Of a DNA stretch of 9,079 bases, positions 1 through 7,700 are shown in pieces (position 1 is the first letter of the stretch; each line of letters starts with the position of its first letter). The position numbers and the translations under genes were made by a program. The stretch covers positions 1 to 9,079 of the forward strand of contig JALVKK010000229.1 of NCBI GenBank assembly GCA_027033875.1. Reading direction: 5' to 3'. This DNA comes from Flavobacteriales bacterium (GTDB taxonomy: Bacteria; Bacteroidota; Bacteroidia; Flavobacteriales; Flavobacteriaceae). The notes beneath the pieces were generated by a model. That model saw only the letters and a program-made list of their open reading frames with translations, ran no database searches and had not been told where the DNA came from.

Positions 1-772
1 ATACCCCGATGATATTGTCCATATTTTCATGAAAAACCGGAATACGTGAATAACCGTGATTGCTGACCGCTTCCAATACTTGTTTGTAAGGCATATCATC
101 TTCAAGCGCAAATACATCGATACGGGGTCGCATGATTTGACGAGCTTCTGTTTCTCCAAATGATACAATCCCTTCCCACAAATCTTTTTCTTCTTGGGTG
201 GTTTCGCCTTCATCTGTAAGGTCTAGTACTTGTGATAAATCTTCAATACTGATATGCTCGGAACGTTTTTTTAATCTTTGTTCGACAATACTACTGGATT
301 TAATCAAAAAAACGGAAACCGGATAAAATATTTTTTCCAATATCAATAAAGGCGTTGCCATCAATAAAGCAAATTTGACCGGATTGCGATTGGCATACAC
401 CTTCGGTAAAATTTCACCGAATAACAAAATCAAAAAAGTAACTAAAACAACTTCAATGACAAATTTCCACCAACCTTCTATATATCGAAGCAATATTGAG
501 GTTGCATAAGTAGATAATATAACTATGGCAATATTGATAAAGTTATTGGCAACCAATATCGTAGCTAACAACTTTTTGGGTTTGTGCAATAATTTTTTTA
601 TGACTTTCCCGTGTTTGTTGTTTTTTTTCAACTCGTTAAAATGCGTCTGTGTCAGCGAAAAAAAAGCTATCTCGGAACCGGACACCAAAGCCGAAAAAAT
701 CAGTAAAATGACAATGGCCGATATATAAGGTAAAATCAGTAAGAAGCGGGATAAACTATCCGGGTCGTCCAT
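1..772 (-). CDS. gldE: GldE-like CNNM/CBS-domain membrane protein (3' end outside window)
   Basis: The first 257 residues are visible; the gene runs off the left edge. The N-terminal half is a CNNM (DUF21) membrane domain: hydrophobic segments at about residues 9-30, 70-95, 103-119 and 133-157, with the family motifs SGSEIAFFSL (31-40), an ANN motif in the second segment (75-77) and FGEILPK (118-124). A CBS domain begins near residue 210 (RQIMRPRIDV, then SRIPVF at 242-247). In this family the CBS pair is normally followed by a CorC/HlyC domain, which would lie outside the window. GldE is linked to gliding motility and type IX secretion in Flavobacterium, but homologues occur in non-gliding Bacteroidota, and CNNM proteins elsewhere handle Mg2+ or Co2+, so the exact role is inferred. 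It lies just behind ssb, an arrangement known in Bacteroidota. The start at 772 (MDDPD) is preferred; an in-frame ATG at 784 directly follows the ssb stop codon. Confidence 0.88.
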   Translation of the reverse strand, partial: MDDPDSLSRFLLILPYISAIVILLIFSALVSGSEIAFFSLTQTHFNELKKNNKHGKVIKKLLHKPKKLLATILVANNFINIAIVILSTYATSILLRYIEGWWKFVIEVVLVTFLILLFGEILPKVYANRNPVKFALLMATPLLILEKIFYPVSVFLIKSSSIVEQRLKKRSEHISIEDLSQVLDLTDEGETTQEEKDLWEGIVSFGETEARQIMRPRIDVFALEDDMPYKQVLEAVSNHGYSRIPVFHENMDNIIGV

Positions 773-784
773 TGTTAAGAGCAT

Positions 785-1261
785 TTAAAAAGGTAAGTCA
801 TCTTCAGGCACATCAACTTCAGGTGTATCGATATTCTGAGCCGTATTATCCGGCGTGCCGACACTTTGTTCCGGTTGATTAGAAGGTTCCGCCACGGGAG
901 AATTAACATTTTGTTGTTCTTTGGGCTTGGGAGTTAAAAAAGTAAATTCGGTAACGTGTATTTCCGTCGTATAACGGTCTCTACCGTCGTCGCCGGTCCA
1001 TTTACGAGTGCGTAAGCGACCTTCCAAATAGACTTTATCTCCTTTTTTGGCATAACGTTCAAAAATTTCAGCCAATTTATTTCTGACGACTATATTGTGC
1101 CATTCGGTATTGATAACACGTTCGCCGGTTTGCTTGTTTACATAACTGTCATTGGTAGCCAAAGGAAAACGACCTATGGAATTGCCTCCTTCAAAATAGT
1201 GCATCTTGACATTGTCGCCCAAATGACCGATTAAAATGACTTTGTTGATAGTTCCGTTCAT
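785..1261 (-). CDS. ssb: Single-stranded DNA-binding protein SSB
   Basis: This 158-residue protein binds single-stranded DNA during replication, recombination and repair and recruits partner proteins through its C-terminal tip. The OB fold occupies about residues 1-110: it opens MNGTINKVILIGHLGDN, carries TEWHNIVV (52-59, with the conserved Trp54), and has the basic strand GRLRTRKW (81-88) before the RYTTEI strand. A Gln/Pro/Asn-rich disordered linker (about 111-150) leads to the acidic tip ending DDLPF, the expected SSB-partner peptide. Length is normal for the family. The start gives the standard SSB N-terminus, follows a good promoter at 1306-1337, and has no SD sequence. gldE follows immediately, in the same frame after the TAA stop, so the two are probably co-transcribed and perhaps translationally coupled. 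Confidence 0.96.
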   Translation of the reverse strand: MNGTINKVILIGHLGDNVKMHYFEGGNSIGRFPLATNDSYVNKQTGERVINTEWHNIVVRNKLAEIFERYAKKGDKVYLEGRLRTRKWTGDDGRDRYTTEIHVTEFTFLTPKPKEQQNVNSPVAEPSNQPEQSVGTPDNTAQNIDTPEVDVPEDDLPF

Positions 1262-1305
1262 AATAAATTAATTTATTGTGCATTAAATAAAAATGAAATT
1301 ATTTT

Positions 1306-1337
1306 CAAAGGTAAATCATAAAAGATTATTATCCAAA
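1306..1337 (-). promoter_or_regulatory. Bacteroidota-type promoter for ssb-gldE
   Basis: On the minus strand TTTG (1337-1334) is followed after 20 nt by TACCTTTG (1313-1306). This fits the Bacteroidota primary sigma pattern TTTG at -33 and TAnnTTTG at -7. Transcription would start near 1299 and give a leader of about 40 nt, AT-rich and without an SD. Confidence 0.7.
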
Positions 1338-1370
1338 AATTTTTCAAAAACATTAGTATCGGATTAATAA

Positions 1371-1405
1371 AAACAAAAAACCGTCTCGAATAATAGAGAC
1401 GGTTT
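1371..1405 (-). terminator. Intrinsic terminator of rpsU
   Basis: Positions 1378-1387 and 1396-1405 form a perfect 10-bp stem (AAACCGTCTC pairing with GAGACGGTTT) around an 8-nt loop. Read on the minus strand the stem is followed by a run of T (complement of 1371-1380). It begins 22 nt past the rpsU stop and ends before the ssb promoter, so it should separate the two units. Confidence 0.88.
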
Positions 1406-1427
1406 ACAAATAGGTTACTAAACGCAT

Positions 1428-1625
1428 TTAGTATTGATCTTCCATATCGCGAAGATGTTGAATATACTTCGCTTTAAGGATTTGTTGTCTGCGTTTGACA
1501 GAAGGTTTTGTAAACTCTTTACGCTGTCTGATTTGACGCATCATTTTGGTTTGGTCAAATTTACGTTTAAAACGTTTCAAGGCTCTGTCAATAGACTCTC
1601 CTTCTTTTACAGGTATGATCAACAT
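1428..1625 (-). CDS. rpsU: Small-subunit ribosomal protein bS21
   Basis: This 65-residue, strongly basic protein is bS21 of the 30S subunit. It opens MLIIPVKEGESIDRALKRFK, the family's conserved N-terminal block, and continues with a Lys/Arg-rich helical body (KRKFDQTKMMRQIRQRKEF) and the conserved KPSVKRR segment (about 40-46). In Bacteroidota, bS21 sits by the 3' end of 16S rRNA and, with bS18 and bS6, helps sequester the anti-SD sequence, which explains why these bacteria rarely use SD sequences. This gene is the exception in the window: GAGGTG lies 7 nt before its ATG (1633-1638), so translation may respond to bS21 supply. The gene appears monocistronic, with a -7 promoter box at 1671-1678 and a strong terminator at 1371-1405. 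Confidence 0.95.
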   Translation of the reverse strand: MLIIPVKEGESIDRALKRFKRKFDQTKMMRQIRQRKEFTKPSVKRRQQILKAKYIQHLRDMEDQY

Positions 1626-1632
1626 AATTTTA

Positions 1633-1638
1633 CACCTC
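1633..1638 (-). promoter_or_regulatory. Strong Shine-Dalgarno sequence of rpsU
   Basis: GAGGTG with 7 nt to the ATG at 1625, preceded by a run of six A. Together AAAAAAGAGGTG matches 10 of 12 positions of the full anti-SD complement AGAAAGGAGGTG. None of ssb, tonB, queE, sbcD, sbcC or the methyltransferase gene has a comparable site at SD distance, so this one is selective. A role in autogenous control by bS21 is inferred from work on the phylum. Confidence 0.8.
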
Positions 1639-1670
1639 TTTTTTGTTGGTTAATACTTAATTTTGAGCGA

Positions 1671-1678
1671 CAAAGATA
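1671..1678 (-). promoter_or_regulatory. Candidate -7 promoter box for rpsU
   Basis: TATCTTTG on the minus strand fits TAnnTTTG. No good TTTG lies at the usual upstream distance; the nearest TTG is 24 nt away. Transcription from here would give a leader of about 40 nt that includes the SD sequence. Confidence 0.5.
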
Positions 1679-1771
1679 TAAAAAATTTTTAATCCGGTAT
1701 AACAAGATTATAAAGTTTTACGGGAAGTAGATTCAGCCGGCAAATGCGACTACTTGATTTATAAAATTTTT

Positions 1772-2497
1772 TTATTCATCTACTTTAAAGATAATAGGCA
1801 ACGTATAAGTTACTTTTACCGGTCTGTTTCGTTGTTGACCCGGTTTCATTTTAGGCAATTTGGAAATGACCCGTTTAGCTTCTTTTTCCAAATCCTTATA
1901 CTTCGATCGAGCTCTTATGTTAGTTACTTTACCATTTTTTCCAATGGTAAACATAGTCAAAATTTTAACCCGCTCACCGGATAAACCCAAATCGGAAGCT
2001 ATATCGGTATTAAAATTACGACTGACAAATTTTTGTATTTTTTGACTCATACAGTCTTTAAGCGCTTTACCCTTTTTACCTTCACAACCCGGATAAATAG
2101 GCGGATTTTGAATAAATTGAAAAGCGACTTCCACATCTGTTTCTTCTACCTCTTCCGTATCCAAATCTTCTACTTCTTGAATTTCTTCTTTGTCGTCAGT
2201 TTCAGTAGAAGCCACAACATCTTCTTTTACATCTTTTTCGTCTTCTACTACTTCTATTTCTTCAGGAGGTGCTATTTGTTTGGGAGGTGGCGGTAACTTG
2301 ATATCTTCAACATTAACTTCTAATGTTTCGTCTTCTTCTTCTCCTTGCAAATCAAGTTTATCAATGTCAATTTTACTTTCATAAACTTTTAATTCAATCA
2401 TACGCCATGAAGTAAATAATACAACGACCAAACCTATTAACAAGAAAGTTAAGCTGTAATTATTCAAATTTGCTCTAGGTGATTTTTTTGGTTCCAT
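1772..2497 (-). CDS. tonB: Energy transducer TonB
   Basis: This 241-residue protein is a TonB: it spans the inner membrane, works with ExbB/ExbD, and passes proton-motive energy to TonB-dependent outer-membrane receptors (SusC-type, siderophore and similar). A short basic N-terminus is followed by a single membrane segment (about residues 15-31). The periplasmic linker (about 45-125) has a small proline patch (LPPPPKQIAPP, 68-78) but is otherwise strongly acidic, rich in Glu, Asp and Val, as often in Bacteroidota. The C-terminal TonB domain (about 125-241) carries FTIGKNGKV (183-191) and ends in the family-typical YTLPIIF (231-237). Cys138 (in YPGCE) and Cys149 lie before the domain core and could form a periplasmic disulfide. 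No exbB, exbD or receptor gene is adjacent, so its client is unknown. The start has no SD and is preceded by an A-rich leader. Confidence 0.92.
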   Translation of the reverse strand: MEPKKSPRANLNNYSLTFLLIGLVVVLFTSWRMIELKVYESKIDIDKLDLQGEEEDETLEVNVEDIKLPPPPKQIAPPEEIEVVEDEKDVKEDVVASTETDDKEEIQEVEDLDTEEVEETDVEVAFQFIQNPPIYPGCEGKKGKALKDCMSQKIQKFVSRNFNTDIASDLGLSGERVKILTMFTIGKNGKVTNIRARSKYKDLEKEAKRVISKLPKMKPGQQRNRPVKVTYTLPIIFKVDE

Positions 2498-2590
2498 ATA
2501 ATTTTTTTTTGCTTTTAATATTGATATTCAATAAATTACAAATTATTACAAGCGGTTTTGTAATTAGGTTGATTAAAATCTTTTTATTTA

Positions 2591-2598
2591 CAAATTTA
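2591..2598 (-). promoter_or_regulatory. Possible -7 promoter box for tonB
   Basis: TAAATTTG on the minus strand fits TAnnTTTG and is the only match in the 150-nt queE-tonB gap. No convincing -33 TTTG accompanies it and the region is very AT-rich, so it could be chance. The leader would be about 85 nt. Nothing else, including a GC-rich terminator for queE, is visible in this gap (2498-2647). Confidence 0.3.
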
Positions 2599-2647
2599 TT
2601 TTTGCTAATATATAAAATATTTTTTTACACACAATAGATTTATTTTT

Positions 2648-3274
2648 TTATGGAATATTTATGTATTTATGTGTTTGCAATGAAATTTTCCATTGAGGCT
2701 TTCTTATTACATAATCAATAATATATGTTATTATTTTATCGCGTTGAGACCATTCGGGTTGCAGATACAATTTGCAAGTGGTATTATCAATCAATATTGC
2801 TTGTTTTTCGGCAAAATCAAAGTCGGTCTTATTTTGAATAATAACTTTTAATTCGTCAGCCTTTTTGTAATATTCCGGATTTGGTAATTCATTTTTTTTA
2901 GGGGATAAGCAAATCCAATCAAATTTTCCGGTAAGTTTTCCTGTTCCGGAAGTCTCCAAATGAATCTTTTTGTTTAGTTTTTTGAGCTTTTCGGTGAGGT
3001 AATCCAAATTATACAGTGTTGGTTCGCCTCCTGTAATTACAATTGTCTCTATATGTTGCGGTATTTCTTTTAATATGTCGTCAACGGCTATCAAAGGATG
3101 TAATTCCGGATTCCAACTTTCTTTTACATCACACCAATGACAACCGACATCGCAGCCACCGATGCGAATAAAATACGATGCCAATCCGGTATGGTAAGCT
3201 TCTCCTTGAATGGAAAGGAAGTGTTCCATTATCGGTAATTGTCGCCCGTCATTATTAAATATATTGTTTGTCAT
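2648..3274 (-). CDS. queE: 7-carboxy-7-deazaguanine synthase (radical SAM)
   Basis: QueE converts 6-carboxy-tetrahydropterin to 7-carboxy-7-deazaguanine, a step toward preQ0 and queuosine in tRNA. The 208-residue product has the QueE-type cluster motif CDVGCHWC (Cys41, Cys45, Cys48), which binds the 4Fe-4S cluster of radical SAM enzymes. SIQGEAYHTG (21-30) lies upstream, where many relatives have QGEG, and the SAM-binding TGGEPTL follows at 81-87. The C-terminus LQTHKYINIP also fits the family. The start is placed at 3274 (MTNN) rather than the in-frame ATG at 3295, because relatives begin there and a -7 box at 3293-3300 overlaps the upstream codon. No queC, queD or queF is adjacent in the window. 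The gene is divergent from sbcD. Confidence 0.92.
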   Translation of the reverse strand: MTNNIFNNDGRQLPIMEHFLSIQGEAYHTGLASYFIRIGGCDVGCHWCDVKESWNPELHPLIAVDDILKEIPQHIETIVITGGEPTLYNLDYLTEKLKKLNKKIHLETSGTGKLTGKFDWICLSPKKNELPNPEYYKKADELKVIIQNKTDFDFAEKQAILIDNTTCKLYLQPEWSQRDKIITYIIDYVIRKPQWKISLQTHKYINIP

Positions 3275-3292
3275 TATACACAAAATTGCCTG

Positions 3293-3300
3293 CAAAATTA
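3293..3300 (-). promoter_or_regulatory. Candidate -7 promoter box for queE
   Basis: TAATTTTG on the minus strand fits TAnnTTTG. The -33 region, 19 nt away, has only a weak TCTG. Initiation would fall near 3286, leaving a leader of about 12 nt before the ATG at 3274, too short for a preQ1-type riboswitch. Confidence 0.45.
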
Positions 3301-3350
3301 CGTAATTTTTATGAGTTGACAGATTCCGACTATGTAATCATCGTAGGCTA

Positions 3351-3368
3351 AATATTCAAATGAATATT
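3351..3368. repeat. Perfect 18-bp palindrome in the queE-sbcD divergent region
   Basis: AATATTCA, AA, TGAATATT: two perfect 8-bp arms with a 2-nt centre. With so short a centre it suits a dimeric protein's binding site better than an RNA hairpin. It lies about 50 bp upstream of the queE -7 box and about 170 bp upstream of sbcD. Function is inferred only. Confidence 0.4.
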
Positions 3369-3511
3369 ATTGCTAATTGAAATAAACAACATATTGATAT
3401 TGTCTTTTCCGGACTTGTTATGATCAATCTGTGTATTTTGTAGCTATATATCGGTATTTATGTATTTAAGAATTTCGCAACAGTATATATTCATGTAAAA
3501 CAAAAAAATAT

Positions 3512-3519
3512 TATTTTTG
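3512..3519 (+). promoter_or_regulatory. Candidate -7 promoter box for sbcDC
   Basis: TATTTTTG fits TAnnTTTG and ends 21 nt before the sbcD ATG. There is no clear TTTG at the -33 position. A second, less exact candidate is TATTTTG near 3434-3440. Apart from the promoters and the palindrome, the gap 3275-3540 holds no recognisable gene. Confidence 0.4.
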
Positions 3520-3540
3520 AAAGATAGATTATTATAAGAA

Positions 3541-4746
3541 ATGAAAATACTACACACAGCCGATTGGCATTTGGGACACCGCTTGCAAGACTTTTCGCAA
3601 ATAGAAGAGCAACAACTGTTTTTGCAATGGTTGGAACAATACATTATCGAACACAAAATCAACCTGTTGCTCATTGCCGGTGATGTATTTGACAAAACTT
3701 CACCGTCGAGTCAAAGTCTGCAAATGTATTATGATTTTTTGGTCAAACTGACACGGACTTCTTGTCAGTCGGTAGTGATTACCGGTGGCAATCACGATAG
3801 TCCGGGAACTTTAAATGCGCCTAAACAATTGCTCGACGTCTTGTCGATAAAAGTAGTTGGAAAAGCTACGGAACAGGTTGAAAATGAAGTATTTGAAATA
3901 ACCGCGAACGGTGAAAAAATCATTGTAGCCGCGGTGCCATATCTTCGCGATCAGGATATTAGAAGAGCCGTAGCCGATGAATCTTTCGACGAACTGACCG
4001 AACGTTACAAAAAAGCGCTGATCAATCACTATGAAAAAGTCGCCGGATATTGCCGGCAAATCAATACGACCAATGCGCCGGTTATAGCCATGGGGCATCT
4101 TTTTGCCGTAGGTGGACAACTGTCTGACAGCGAACATAATATCTATGTGGGAAATCTGGGTCATATAGGGGCCGGTGATTTTCCGACCTTGTTTGATTAT
4201 ATTGCTTTGGGACATTTGCATCGTCCGCAAAAAGTCGGAAAAAATGATAATATCAGATATTCAGGCTCGCCTTATATTTTGAGTTTCAGCGAAATCCGTT
4301 ATCCGAAACAGATAATAGAAATTTTCATCGAAAACAATGCTATACAGTCCGTAAACAACATTGACATACCCCGATTTAGAGAAATTTACAGTTTGACCGG
4401 AACAAAACAAGAATGTTTAGATCGGTTTTCATCGGTTATTTCCAATCAATACGGCTTAACACCTTGGGTCGAAATCATATTGGACGAAACGGCGAGTGTC
4501 AACACGGATGATTTGAAAGAACAAGCCGAACGGCATGGTTTTGAAATTTTGAAAATCACTTTGAAAAATTTTGATCGCAGGTTGACAGGCATCGAAGAAC
4601 AACTCAAACAAGCTCAATCTATCAAAGAATTGGAACCGATGGAAGTGTTTAAACTCAAATGTGAAGAACAACGGATAAATTTAGATGAACGTCTCGAAAT
4701 ATTAGATGCGTTTGCAGAAATATTACATCAAGTCAAAGCTCAATAA
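3541..4746 (+). CDS. sbcD: SbcCD nuclease, SbcD (Mre11-type) subunit
   Basis: SbcD is the nuclease subunit of SbcCD, which cuts DNA hairpins and protein-blocked double-strand ends and limits long palindromes. The 401 residues match the family length. The metallophosphoesterase motifs are all present: DWHLGH (8-13, Asp8 and His10), GDVFD (47-51, Asp48), GGNHDSP (82-88, Asn84 and His85), MGHL (His186) and GHLH (His225 and His227). The ligands for two Mn2+ ions therefore look intact. The later part is the capping domain and the C-terminal region that contacts the SbcC coiled coil. The start gives the standard MKILHTADWHLGH N-terminus with no SD. sbcC starts 8 nt after the stop, so the two subunits are surely co-transcribed. 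Confidence 0.96.
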   Translation: MKILHTADWHLGHRLQDFSQIEEQQLFLQWLEQYIIEHKINLLLIAGDVFDKTSPSSQSLQMYYDFLVKLTRTSCQSVVITGGNHDSPGTLNAPKQLLDVLSIKVVGKATEQVENEVFEITANGEKIIVAAVPYLRDQDIRRAVADESFDELTERYKKALINHYEKVAGYCRQINTTNAPVIAMGHLFAVGGQLSDSEHNIYVGNLGHIGAGDFPTLFDYIALGHLHRPQKVGKNDNIRYSGSPYILSFSEIRYPKQIIEIFIENNAIQSVNNIDIPRFREIYSLTGTKQECLDRFSSVISNQYGLTPWVEIILDETASVNTDDLKEQAERHGFEILKITLKNFDRRLTGIEEQLKQAQSIKELEPMEVFKLKCEEQRINLDERLEILDAFAEILHQVKAQ

Positions 4747-4754
4747 AAATCGAT

Positions 4755-7700
4755 ATGAGAATCTTAAAAATAGAATTACAAAACATCAATTCTTTAAAAT
4801 CCGATACGCCTGTTGTCATCGATTTTGAAAAAGATATGTTCAAAGATACGGGGTTGTTTGCTATTACGGGAGCTACCGGTTCGGGCAAAACCACTATATT
4901 AGATGCCCTTAGCATTGCTTTGTATCAAAATGTGCCGCGTTTTCAAAAATCAAAAGGAACTTTGCTCGATGTCGTCAGCTATGGTGCCAAATCGGCTTTT
5001 TGCCGGATTAGTTTTGAAAATAACCAAAAAGTCTATGAGGCTTATTGGGGCGTTGAATTGGTAAATAAAACCGGAAAAAAACTAAAAAATCCGAAGGAAG
5101 AAGTTCGTTTAAAAGATATAACCGACGGCAATATTATCGCGACTCAAAAAAGAAAAATGCTCGATGCCGTTGAAGAAGTTACACAACTCAGTTACGAACA
5201 ATTTTTGCGTTCGGTGATGTTGGCACAAGGCGAATTTGCCGCTTTTTTGTCTGCCAAAGCATCGGAAAAAGGACAATTGTTGGAACAAATTACCGGTGAA
5301 GAAATTTATAAACGAATCGGTGAACAAATATTGGCGAGACGCAATCTGGAAGAACAAAAATTGAATGATTTAAAAAATGCTTTGAATCAAGAAGATCTTT
5401 TGTCAGGTGAAGAAAAAACGGCTTTGCAAAAAAGAGAACGCGAAATAGAAGTTGAAATCAAAGATTTGAACAAACGACTCGAAGCGTCCAAAAGTATAGA
5501 AAAATGGTATAAAGATTACCGGAAATTAGTTGAAAAACAAGAACAGTTATTAAAAGACGAAGAAAGATATAAAGTATTTGCCGAACAACATCAAGAGGAA
5601 TTGAAATTGTTGACCGTCAATGAAGAAGCCGAACAATATAAGCCGTTGATTGACAATATTTTAAGAAACGAAAATGTCTTGCAAGAGAAAACTTCAAAAG
5701 TTCAAAAATATACCGGCGAATTAAAGTCGTTGGAACCGGAAATCAAAGAATTGAGCGGGCAGGAAACCGGATTGACACAACAAGTGGTACAAGCCAAACA
5801 ATTATTTAATAATTGGTTGCCAAAATTTGAGAAATTGACCCAACTGGAAACCGATATAAAAAACCGTCTTGACGAACTGGAAAAAATCACAAAAAACTTA
5901 CAGGAAACTAAAAACAAAATCGTTGATTTACAGAATATTAAAAAAAAATTGAATGTAAAATCAGAAAGTTTGCTACAAATAACCGGCACACTGAAAGTTT
6001 ATATCAAACAACATAAATTTCTTGAAAAAGTCGATACACAACTGACAGACTGGACAACAGGTTTGACAAATTTAAAAAGCCAAACATTACAACTCAAAGA
6101 AGTGCAACAAGCTGTTGCACAAAAACAGGTGGAAATTGAGAACAGTCGAAACATACTTCGTGAAAAAGAAGGCGAACTAGAAACCTTAAAATCCGGTTTC
6201 GAAGCATTAAAAACAAAATTATTCCAAATAGATAAAGAGTTAACAGCCCATGATATGACACAATTGCTAAGCCAAAAAGACAAGCAACAGGAAATTGTTG
6301 AAAAGTGGAAAAAGTTAGTGGAATTGGCTGACAAATATGCTGAAACAATGTTGAAAATCAATAAGCTGAAAGAAAATTCTAAAAACATTATTAAGCAAAT
6401 AGGCGATAAAGAAGATGCCTATAAAAAGCTTTTGAAAGAGATAGAAAAGCAAACAGAATCGGTGGCAGATGCGCAACGGATATATGATTTGCAAAAAAGC
6501 ATCAAAAACTATGAAGAAGAACGCAAGCATCTGATTGCCGGCGTGCCTTGTCCGCTTTGCGGCTCGACAAAACACCCCTTTGCCGAACACGATACGCCTA
6601 CTGAAATTACAGAAGCAGAAGCAGAGTTGAAACAACGCTTAAAGGTCTTGGAAGTATTGACTGAAAATAAAAACAAAATTGATACGAATATCAAGATTTT
6701 GCAATATGATCGAAAAAATTTCAATAAACGTATAAGTGAATTACAAACTGAACAACAACAAATTTTATCAGAAGGACAAAATTTAAAACTCAATGCCGCA
6801 ATTGATCAAAAAGAACATATAGACATTCAATACAATCAAGCACTTGCAAAACTAAAAGATGTTGATAATCAAATAAGTAAAGCACGAAAATTACAAACTC
6901 AAAAAGACGAAAACACTAAAACATTTCAAGAACAAAAAGACCGGTTGCACCAACTTGAAAAAATCATTAACACTCAAAAAGAAAAACAAAAACTCTATCA
7001 AAAGGAAATTGAAGAAAAGCAAAAATTAATCAGCGAACTGAAGCGAAAAATTCAAACCGCAGAACAAACCTTAACACCGCAATTGTCACAATTCGGCTAC
7101 ACTTTACCAACTGCGGAAACTACGGAAACTTTTATAAATTCGATAAAAGAAAATATAGAAAAATACGATAGCAAAAAGGAAACTTTGACCGGATTATTAA
7201 GTGAACTTGAAAAAAATAAAATAGAACTTGACAATCTTGCTACCCAAATTGAACAGCTGGAAAAAGAACATGAAAAATTACAGGCACAACAGGAAGATAT
7301 TTCCGGTAAAATCAAAAAGATACGAGATAAACGTATCGAAATATTACCTTTTGAGATTAGTATTGCACAAAAAAGACAAGAGTTGACCGGTCAACGAGAT
7401 ACGCTTGAGAAAAAACAGCAGGAGACCAAAAATATGCTGGAAGAAAAATTGGCACTAAAACGTAAAATTGAAACCTTGTTGCTGCAACTTCAAAAAGATA
7501 TTGCAAGCATCAATCAAGACATGAGCAGAGACCGGGAGGTTTTGTCAGCACAATTAAAAGCTAGTCTGTTTGATAGTATGCAATCCGTAAGGCAAGCTCT
7601 GCTGTCACCGGAAACCAAACAGCAATATCTCAAAATTAAGAAACAAATTGATGAAGCCAACATACAAATGGCTACCCGCAAAGAAGAATTGCAAAATACT

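Noticed and set aside
525..728. Plus-strand open frame of 67 codons
   Set aside because: It lies wholly antisense to gldE, whose frame has clear CNNM motifs; the plus-strand translation has no recognisable domain.
1724..1756. Hairpin AAGTAG / CTACTT downstream of tonB as a terminator
   Set aside because: The stem has only six base pairs with a 19-nt loop and no T run on the correct side.
1434..2384. Several plus-strand open frames opposite rpsU and tonB
   Set aside because: They are Phe- or Ser-rich mirror translations of genes with clear family motifs on the minus strand.
2518..2532. Short inverted repeat TATTGA / TCAATA upstream of tonB
   Set aside because: Six-bp arms in very AT-rich DNA are expected by chance many times in the window.
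2648..3274. queE together with a DNA methyltransferase as a sign of 7-deazaguanine DNA modification (Dpd-like)
   Set aside because: The two genes are over 5 kb apart on opposite strands with sbcDC between. No DNA transglycosylase or other Dpd gene is visible, and tRNA queuosine synthesis explains queE.
3444..3695. Minus-strand Cys/Ser-rich frame of 83 codons overlapping the sbcD start
   Set aside because: Most of it is antisense to sbcD codons with metallophosphoesterase motifs, and it would occupy the sbcD promoter region.
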